The notes below the pieces were generated by a model, which saw only the letters and a list, made by a program, of their open reading frames with translations, did no database searches and was not told the DNA's origin. The position numbers and the translations under genes were made by a program. 45,416 bases of DNA from Actinomadura soli (GTDB lineage Bacteria > Actinomycetota > Actinomycetes > Streptosporangiales > Streptosporangiaceae). Shown here in pieces: positions 40,963 through 45,416 of the stretch. Position 1 is the stretch's first letter, and each line of letters opens with the position of its first letter. The stretch covers positions 1-45,416 of the forward strand of contig NZ_VCKW01000040.1 in the NCBI RefSeq assembly GCF_005889715.1. The letters are read 5' to 3'.

Positions 40963-41421
40963 ATGTATTCGACGCGCATCTCTCGTCACGTGAAGGCCGA
41001 GCGGTCGGTGGTCTACCGGGCGCTGCTCGACGCGGACGCGATCGCGAAGTGGCGGGTGCCGACCGGCATGAGCAGCCACGTGCACGAGTTCGACGCCCGC
41101 GAGGGCGGGGCGTTCCGGATCTCGCTCACCTACGACGAGCCGACCGGCACCGGGAAAACGACGGCGCGGACCGATACCTACCACGGCCATTTCATGAAGC
41201 TCGTGCCGGACGAGCAGGTCGTCGAGGTGTCCCGGTTCGAGACCGACGACCCCGAACTGAGCGGTCAGATGACGATGACCACGACGCTCACCGATGTGGA
41301 CGGCGGCACCGAGGTCCTCATCGTGCACGAGGGCATCCCCGACAGCATCCCCGCCGCGGAGAATGAGACCGGCACACGAATGGCCCTGGACAACCTCGCC
41401 ATTCTCGTGGAGACCAACTAG
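40963..41421 (+). CDS. SRPBCC (AHSA1-like) domain protein
   Basis: 152 residues: TRISRHVKAERSVVYRALLDADAIAKWRVPTGMSSHVHEFDAREGGAFRISLTYD, TYHGHFMKLVPDEQVVEVSRFETDDPELSGQMTMTTTLTDVDGGTEVLIVHEG and MALDNLAILVE form a complete AHSA1/START domain. Such proteins bind small hydrophobic ligands. ATG 40963 fits the family start; an in-frame ATG at 40945 adds six residues. No ArsR partner is adjacent. Confidence 0.88.
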   Translation: MYSTRISRHVKAERSVVYRALLDADAIAKWRVPTGMSSHVHEFDAREGGAFRISLTYDEPTGTGKTTARTDTYHGHFMKLVPDEQVVEVSRFETDDPELSGQMTMTTTLTDVDGGTEVLIVHEGIPDSIPAAENETGTRMALDNLAILVETN

Positions 41422-41448
41422 GGCGTTTCGAGCCCGTCCGCCACCTGA

Positions 41449-41520
41449 TCAGAGCAGTTCGCCGCGTTCGAGGCGCCGGGCGGTGCCGTCGCGGTGGGTG
41501 GCGTGAGCGCGCACTCGGTC
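41449..41520 (-). pseudogene. Short unidentified C-terminal coding remnant
   Basis: The minus strand from 41520 reads DRVRAHATHRDGTARRLERGELL and a TGA (41449-41451). It has a coding-like composition but no start of its own, and abuts the LAL-like remnant upstream. It may be the tail of a deleted gene. Identity unknown. Confidence 0.3.
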
Positions 41521-41612
41521 ACCGGATCATCACCGTCCCGCTCCGTCCGGAGCGAGCGCCCTCCAGTCTCCCGGTGACGCGCTCCCTCGCGGTCACGCGC
41601 AAACAGTGACGA
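41519..41612 (-). pseudogene. Degraded 5' end of a LAL regulator gene
   Basis: The stretch reads (minus strand) GTTTGCGCGTG, then after small deletions ERVTGRLEGARSGRSGTVMIR and a TGA at 41519-41521. The intact LAL gene of this window has RERERVGGVLECARAGRSGAMIIRGE at its N-terminus, preceded by the same GTTTGCGCGTG. Nucleotide similarity covers about 90 bases and stops at the TGA, before the Walker A loop. The rest of 41613-41843 has no gene; it holds the promoter region of the HTH-ricin gene. Confidence 0.7.
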
Positions 41613-41843
41613 GAGCGAGACATTCATCCCAACCGTTTCCGCTGTGACCGTCAGGGTGAGGATACGGAGGCCCAGATGGCCCCGTGCGCAACGCTTTATC
41701 GGTTCGCGGGGCCAGGCACTGCTTATCCGGCAGATTCATGCAGAAGCAGCACCGGTTCCGGACATTGCCCGGGTAACCGCGTTGCTCGAAGGTGGGTTTC
41801 GGCAGCGGCATGATCACCGCAGGCCGCGTTGGAGGTATCTGCG

Positions 41844-42878
41844 ATGGGATCTGAATACTCCGTCTCCGAGCCCGATGACCTGAGTGATGTCCCTTCTTTC
41901 AAGGCGGGTCTGCGGCGGCTGAAAGCCTGGTCAGGGATGTCCTACCGGGAACTGGAACGGAAGGCGAAGGCGGCTGGGGAGATCCTCCCGGCCACGACCA
42001 TCGCGGACATGCTCAACCCCTCCCGTCCCCGCATGCCGCGAGAGAACCAGGTCCGGGCGCTCGTCCGCGCATGCGGGTGCGACGAGGACCAGGTCGCCGC
42101 CTGGCTCAGGACGCGCCGGCGGATCGTGATGAGCGAGGCCGCGCCGCCGGACGGCCGCCCCGCCGCACACGAGGATGGCGGGCAACCCGGTACGGACGTC
42201 GTTCCGGCTCCGGATGACCCGCACGTACGCCCGGGCCCGGCGAGTGTCCACCCCGTCCGGCGGCGCCTTACGTCCGGCCGTACCGCGATCAACGGATTGT
42301 TGACGGCCTGCGGGATCCTGCTGCTGGTCGGCGCCGGTGCGCCCCTCGTGGCACCGGCACTCGACGGCAAAGCCGATTCCGCGGAGGCTCCGCGACCGCA
42401 GTCGATGGCGATTCCCCGTCCGCCCGCGCCGGGGCTGCCGGTATCGGGTCCGTACCGCATTCGCGCAGCGCATTCGAGCCTGTGCTTGTCCGAGCGTCGA
42501 GGCACCACGAGTGGCCTCGTCCTGCAAACGTCGTGTTCCCGGGCCTTTCCACCAATGTCCCTGGAACACCAGGCTGCCACCCGGTATCGCATCACCACCG
42601 ACCACCCCGAGTTCGGGCCAGGCTGCATGGGCATCTCCAAGGCCCGGAATACTCCCGGCTCATATGTGTTCGATGATTTCTGCGGCAACGAGAACGCAGG
42701 GGCGGAGATATTCTTCCTCACACGCGTCATCACTCCGGCCCACGGTTACACCATCCGTGTCGCCAGTAATGGCCTCTGCCTCGGATTCCCCGAGAACACC
42801 ACCCGGGATGGAGCGCCCTTGCATCAGATGGAGTGCGACCAGAGCATCGGCCAGGTGTTCACCGCAGAACCACGGTAG
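41844..42878 (+). CDS. HTH domain - transmembrane - ricin-type lectin fusion protein
   Basis: 344 residues from ATG 41844 (GGAGG eight bases upstream). Residues about 18-92 are a helix-turn-helix-like module (FKAGLRRLKAWSGMSYRELERKAK... VRALVRACGCDEDQVAAWLRTRR) of the type found at the N-terminus of many actinobacterial membrane proteins. A Pro-rich linker leads to one transmembrane helix (149-171). The outer part (202-344) is ricin B/CBM13-like: repeated Cys pairs, YRIRAAHSSLCLS, CMGISKARN and YTIRVASNGLCLGFPENTTRDGAPLHQMECD, with the final QxF/W (GQVFTAEP). A membrane-spanning carbohydrate sensor is plausible. Not proven to bind DNA. Confidence 0.78.
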   Translation: MGSEYSVSEPDDLSDVPSFKAGLRRLKAWSGMSYRELERKAKAAGEILPATTIADMLNPSRPRMPRENQVRALVRACGCDEDQVAAWLRTRRRIVMSEAAPPDGRPAAHEDGGQPGTDVVPAPDDPHVRPGPASVHPVRRRLTSGRTAINGLLTACGILLLVGAGAPLVAPALDGKADSAEAPRPQSMAIPRPPAPGLPVSGPYRIRAAHSSLCLSERRGTTSGLVLQTSCSRAFPPMSLEHQAATRYRITTDHPEFGPGCMGISKARNTPGSYVFDDFCGNENAGAEIFFLTRVITPAHGYTIRVASNGLCLGFPENTTRDGAPLHQMECDQSIGQVFTAEPR

Positions 42879-42881
42879 GCA

Positions 42882-43196
42882 CTAGGCACACGTGGGAATA
42901 CCCGAACTCACGCCGTCGACGTCCCCCGAATAGATCCAGCCGGGATCCCAGTGATCACCTGGGTCCTCCGGCTCAGGGCGGACGTAGTACCAGGTGTTGC
43001 CCGAGCTGTCGAGAGTCTGGCACCACGCCCACAACTCTTGTCCCGTGGGCAGGTTGGGCCCCCCGATCCAGTCGCAGACCGAGGCGGGACCGTATTTCAG
43101 ACGGATCGGCTTGTTGGTGCGCATGGACCCAGGACCGTGGGTGCGGGGACCCCGGCCACAGTCGGGAGCCGGCGCGGTCGCTCGTGCCAGTCTCAT
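42882..43196 (-). CDS. Small WYY-containing hypothetical protein, perhaps SH3-like
   Basis: 104 residues from ATG 43196, with AAGGGGAAGC directly upstream. The N-terminal 30 residues are irregular (MRLARATAPAPDCGRGP) and might be a decayed or frameshifted signal peptide. The rest is beta-rich with four Cys (ASVCDWIGGPNLP, LWAWCQTLDSSGNTWYYVRPE, GWIYSGDVDG, PTCA) and resembles a secreted bacterial SH3-type domain. Its stop is three bases from the stop of the convergent HTH-ricin gene. Function unknown. Confidence 0.6.
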   Translation of the reverse strand: MRLARATAPAPDCGRGPRTHGPGSMRTNKPIRLKYGPASVCDWIGGPNLPTGQELWAWCQTLDSSGNTWYYVRPEPEDPGDHWDPGWIYSGDVDGVSSGIPTCA

Positions 43197-43509
43197 GCTT
43201 CCCCTTCAGGTGAGTGAAAGCTGATCGACTGACAATTGAGCACGCCGAACGGTGATGGCAATCACTCGCCCTGTTCGAGGTCGTCCGAGATCGTCCGCAC
43301 ATGTACGAAGATCCCATCACTCCAGGTCAGCAGCGGGGCCGGTGCGTCCGGCGCAGTACGGGCTTGATCGGGCGGCGCACCGGGCCCGTGGTCCGCGCCG
43401 CCGGGTCAATGCAGCGGTTCGGGGCGGCCGCGTAGCGTTCCCGGCTCGGGACCCCTCTCCGGCGGACGCGGCTAGCTTGTGGCCGATCTCGGTGAAAGCG
43501 GGAGAAGTC
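43197..43509. other. Intergenic region without a recognisable gene
   Basis: 313 bases between the divergent small WYY protein gene and the lipoprotein gene. It must hold both promoters. No convincing hexamers, repeats or RNA structures were found; an in-frame extension of the lipoprotein ORF to 43252 is Arg-rich and non-coding in look. Confidence 0.5.
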
Positions 43510-44022
43510 ATGCGAAAGACGCAAGCCCCTGGATGGCGCACCGCGTGGCCTCTGGGCATCCCCATGTTCGCACTGCTGCTCGCGGGGTGCGGCGACGATG
43601 AACCGGGCAAGGCCACTCCCGCCTCCAGCGCGACGCACCCGCCGGTGACCACGCGCCCCGCCTCCCCAACTCCGACGCCGACCCCGACCGCGACGCTGCC
43701 GAAGGCGGCGAACGGCAGCCAGCTCGCCGCCTGCGCGGACGCCAGGTGCGAGGTGGAGGTCGGAGTCGGCGACGTCATCCGCTTCAACGCCCGCGTGAGA
43801 GGCCAGGCCGGACTGGCCGAGATGACGGTCGCGAGCATCGGAGACATGGCGATCGAATTCAAGATGGCGGGCGGAGGCATCGGATTCAGCCCACCCGGGT
43901 CGGACGATCCCTTCAACATCAACGGCACTTTCTCCCACACCCTGATAGGCACCGCTGGTCAGAAGGCCGTCATCCGCCTGGCCGCCCCCAAGCCCGGCGC
44001 CGGCGGAGCCGAAATCGGCTAA
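43510..44022 (+). CDS. Lipoprotein of unknown function
   Basis: 170 residues from ATG 43510 (GGGAGAAG three bases upstream). A signal peptide ends in the lipobox LLLAGC, so the mature N-terminal Cys would be lipidated and anchored to the outer face of the membrane. A Thr/Pro linker (TPTPTPTATLP) follows, then a beta-rich domain (ARCEVEVGVGDVIRFNAR, EMTVASIGDMAIEFKMAGGGIGF, FSHTLIGTAGQKAVIRLA). No family is recognised. A strong hairpin lies 18 bases after the stop. Confidence 0.8.
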   Translation: MRKTQAPGWRTAWPLGIPMFALLLAGCGDDEPGKATPASSATHPPVTTRPASPTPTPTPTATLPKAANGSQLAACADARCEVEVGVGDVIRFNARVRGQAGLAEMTVASIGDMAIEFKMAGGGIGFSPPGSDDPFNINGTFSHTLIGTAGQKAVIRLAAPKPGAGGAEIG

Positions 44023-44040
44023 CCCGCCCGCCCCTCATGC

Positions 44041-44072
44041 GACGCCCGGCCCTGGGCGGAGGGCCGGGCGTC
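44041..44072. terminator. Bidirectional terminator hairpin
   Basis: GACGCCCGGCCC (44041-44052) and GGGCCGGGCGTC (44061-44072) form a perfect 12-base stem with an 8-base loop, between the convergent lipoprotein and DUF397 genes. Confidence 0.8.
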
Positions 44073-44081
44073 CTTCGGGCA

Positions 44082-44258
44082 CTACCGCTTGAGGTTGCTG
44101 AGGATGGTGTGGAAGGTGTGGGGGGTCAGCATGAGTTGGGGGCCGTTGGGGTCTTTGGAGTCGCGGACGGCCACGGCATCAGGGAACCGTGCAACCTCAA
44201 CGCATGCACCGCCCTGGTCGCCGCTTTGCTGTGCTTTCCGCCACTTGATCACGTCCAC
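44082..44258 (-). CDS. DUF397 domain-containing protein (second of pair)
   Basis: 58 residues from GTG 44258: MDVIKWRKAQQSGDQGGACV continuing EVARFPDAVAVRDSKDPNGPQL and ending LSNLKR. All DUF397 landmarks are present (WRK, CVEVA, VRDSKDPxGP). The start overlaps the stop of the preceding DUF397 gene by 10 bases, the same overlap as at 6281-6290, so the two are translated in series behind the regulator. It is too short for many gene finders. Confidence 0.9.
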   Translation of the reverse strand: MDVIKWRKAQQSGDQGGACVEVARFPDAVAVRDSKDPNGPQLMLTPHTFHTILSNLKR

Positions 44259-44437
44259 CGGTCAACCGCCTTCTGCAGCAGCTCGCGGAGAGCGTTGGGT
44301 GTGAGGGTGAGGTGCCTGGCGTCGGGATCCTTGCTGTCGCGGATGCCAACGACGCCGGACAGGGCCGCGACCTCGACGCATTGTCCGGATGTGCCGTCAG
44401 AGGAATGGCTGGACTTGCGCCAAACCGGAGTGCTCAT
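44249..44437 (-). CDS. DUF397 domain-containing protein (first of pair)
   Basis: 62 residues: TPVWRKSSHSSDGTSGQCVEVAALSGVVGIRDSKDPDARHLTLTPNALREL. A typical DUF397 partner of the Scr1-type regulator encoded immediately upstream, whose stop it overlaps by 4 bases (ATGA-type). The usual Gly-Pro after DSKDP is replaced by Ala-Arg. Confidence 0.92.
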   Translation of the reverse strand: MSTPVWRKSSHSSDGTSGQCVEVAALSGVVGIRDSKDPDARHLTLTPNALRELLQKAVDRWT

Positions 44438-45240
44438 CTCAATGCCTCCATCGCTTGCTCGATCAGCTCCGCGGTGGAGTCTACGGGCGCGGCCTTCGCC
44501 GCGATGCGGTCGAAGCGCATGCGCAAGGCACGCGCACCATCTGCATCCATGATGAGCCGTCCGCCAGTGGCTGCTTCGATGTAGCCGATTTCGCCCTCTC
44601 GAACGGTGATGACTTTGAAGGAACCGTCCAGCGCCTCAGAGGCCCCCGAGGTTCGAGGCACGATGCGCATGATGATGTTGGGCCGCTCAGCCAATTCTCG
44701 CAGGTAAGCCAGCTGTTCGAGCATGGTTTCCACGCCACCGACCGGCCAGGTGAGGATGTTCTCTGTCAGCAGGACCCATAGCTCTGGCGGGTTGGGCCGC
44801 GTGAGGAGCTTCTGGCGCGCGAGGCGCTTTGTAAGATCGCTCTCGACGTCCATGTTTCGCCCGGCCAGCAGAAGGGCGCGGGCGTAATCGGGGGTCTGAA
44901 GAGGCCCGGGAATGAGTTGGCCGCTGAACATATGGATGAGGTACGCGCGGGCCTCGAACTCGGTGTAGCTCGACAACCACTGCGGGCTGGGAGCGAGCCG
45001 GGCGTACCACAGGGCGAAGGTGAAGAATCCGCCCGTCCGCCATGCTTTGTCCAGCTTGGCGGCCTGCTTGTCGGTGAGTTGGGCCTCGCCACCCTCCAGT
45101 CTGGAAATCGTGGACCGCGAGCAGTTGAGGATCTTGGCCACGGCGTCACCGGTGAGGCTGCGTTCTATGCGCTGAAACCGCAGCTGGTAGGCGATCCATG
45201 CCCACATGCTCGACTGCGGATCGGGGGGTTGATTGGTCAT
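44434..45240 (-). CDS. Helix-turn-helix regulator, Scr1/DUF5753 type
   Basis: 268 residues from ATG 45240. The N-terminal HTH is RIERSLTGDAVAKILNCSRSTISRLEGGEAQLTDKQAAKLDKAW; the DUF5753 domain follows (SYTEFEARAYLIHMFSGQLIPGPLQTPDYARALL, NIIMRIVPRTSGASEALDGSF). It heads a three-gene string with two DUF397 proteins, all overlapping. The longer frame to 45327 lacks a ribosome binding site; AAGGGTC lies seven bases before ATG 45240. It diverges from the gene cut by the right edge. Confidence 0.9.
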   Translation of the reverse strand: MTNQPPDPQSSMWAWIAYQLRFQRIERSLTGDAVAKILNCSRSTISRLEGGEAQLTDKQAAKLDKAWRTGGFFTFALWYARLAPSPQWLSSYTEFEARAYLIHMFSGQLIPGPLQTPDYARALLLAGRNMDVESDLTKRLARQKLLTRPNPPELWVLLTENILTWPVGGVETMLEQLAYLRELAERPNIIMRIVPRTSGASEALDGSFKVITVREGEIGYIEAATGGRLIMDADGARALRMRFDRIAAKAAPVDSTAELIEQAMEALR

Positions 45241-45353
45241 GTCACATGACCCTTCAAGATCATGAATTTTTCGGGAATTGCGTGGTCTGGCGACAACTCT
45301 ATGTGGGTGAGCGCACTGTGTCACCAACAGGGAACGATCTGTGAGGTGATCAG

Positions 45354-45416
45354 GTGAGCGAGCCGGAGACGATTGTGATCAAGGCGGATGTGCGGGCGGT
45401 GCGGGAGGCGCGGGAC
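45354..45416 (+). CDS. Partial CDS at right edge
   Basis: GTG 45354 has GAGGTGATCAG directly upstream and opens 21 codons (MSEPETIVIKADVRAVREAR...) to the window end. Too short for identification. It diverges from the Scr1-type regulator; the 113-base gap between them has no assignable promoter. Confidence 0.5.
   Translation, partial: MSEPETIVIKADVRAVREARD

Noticed and set aside
1-45416. CRISPR arrays, tRNA or rRNA genes, riboswitches
   Set aside because: No regularly spaced repeats, no cloverleaf with CCA-type ends and no known aptamer core could be recognised by eye; a covariance-model search would be needed to exclude small RNAs.

Overview
The window is about 45 kb of high-GC actinomycete chromosome. 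Strong GC-driven third-position bias, GTG/TTG starts, two helix-turn-helix/DUF397 modules (Scr1-type regulators), a large LuxR-family ATPase regulator, a SpvB/RHS wall protein and a CYP152-type P450 together point to Streptosporangiales (Actinomadura/Thermomonosporaceae-like). That placement is inference from gene content. No rRNA, tRNA, CRISPR array or replication origin was seen.

Left edge (1-4285, minus strand): a compact operon of cupin, P-loop ATPase/TPR protein, SAM methyltransferase and a second methyltransferase cut by the window edge. The ATPase carries a perfect nine-repeat glycine zipper between Walker A and Walker B, the most unusual protein feature in the window. Next (4515-6656) come an RsbW-like ATP-binding protein with a partner gene, diverging from an Scr1-type regulator/DUF397 pair, followed by a decayed second DUF397.

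6693-16487 is ordinary accessory chromosome with visible decay: TetR plus LysE exporter, an IS982-family element inserted at a CTAG beside the lysE stop, a broken alpha/beta hydrolase, a TetR/MFS/PLP-lyase operon with a clear operator and a near-leaderless promoter, a D,D-carboxypeptidase, and a shattered ECF sigma factor with a truncated partner.

16582-29718 holds a CBS protein, a class-V aminotransferase, a multidrug-type ABC exporter behind a SoxR/MerR-like operator, and a minus-strand operon (VOC, ArsR, DrrA-like ATPase, DrrB-like permease, SRPBCC) driven by a TTGACA-18-TATCGT promoter covered by twin operators and probably leaderless. A quinone-oxidoreductase-like enzyme, a CYP152 peroxygenase-type P450, an atypical SDR lacking the YxxxK motif and a 901-aa LAL regulator follow.

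29862-39841 is the polymorphic-toxin island: a secreted beta-propeller/FN3 protein divergent from a 2267-aa secreted SpvB/RHS-repeat protein. That protein ends in a HINT domain and a 110-aa DUF4258-like toxin tip, and is followed 2 nt later by a DUF2283 gene, its presumptive immunity protein. Downstream lies a frameshifted remnant of another HINT tail (ending VHNYG) plus two orphan small genes (DUF4259 and an acidic protein). This layout is expected from tip displacement, with a toxin-antitoxin-type pair recruited as a secreted toxin/immunity cassette.

40085-45416: NIPSNAP and SRPBCC genes, a decayed copy of the LAL regulator 5' end, an HTH-TM-ricin fusion, a small WYY protein, a lipoprotein, a strong bidirectional terminator, an Scr1-type regulator with two overlapping DUF397 genes, and a gene start cut by the right edge.
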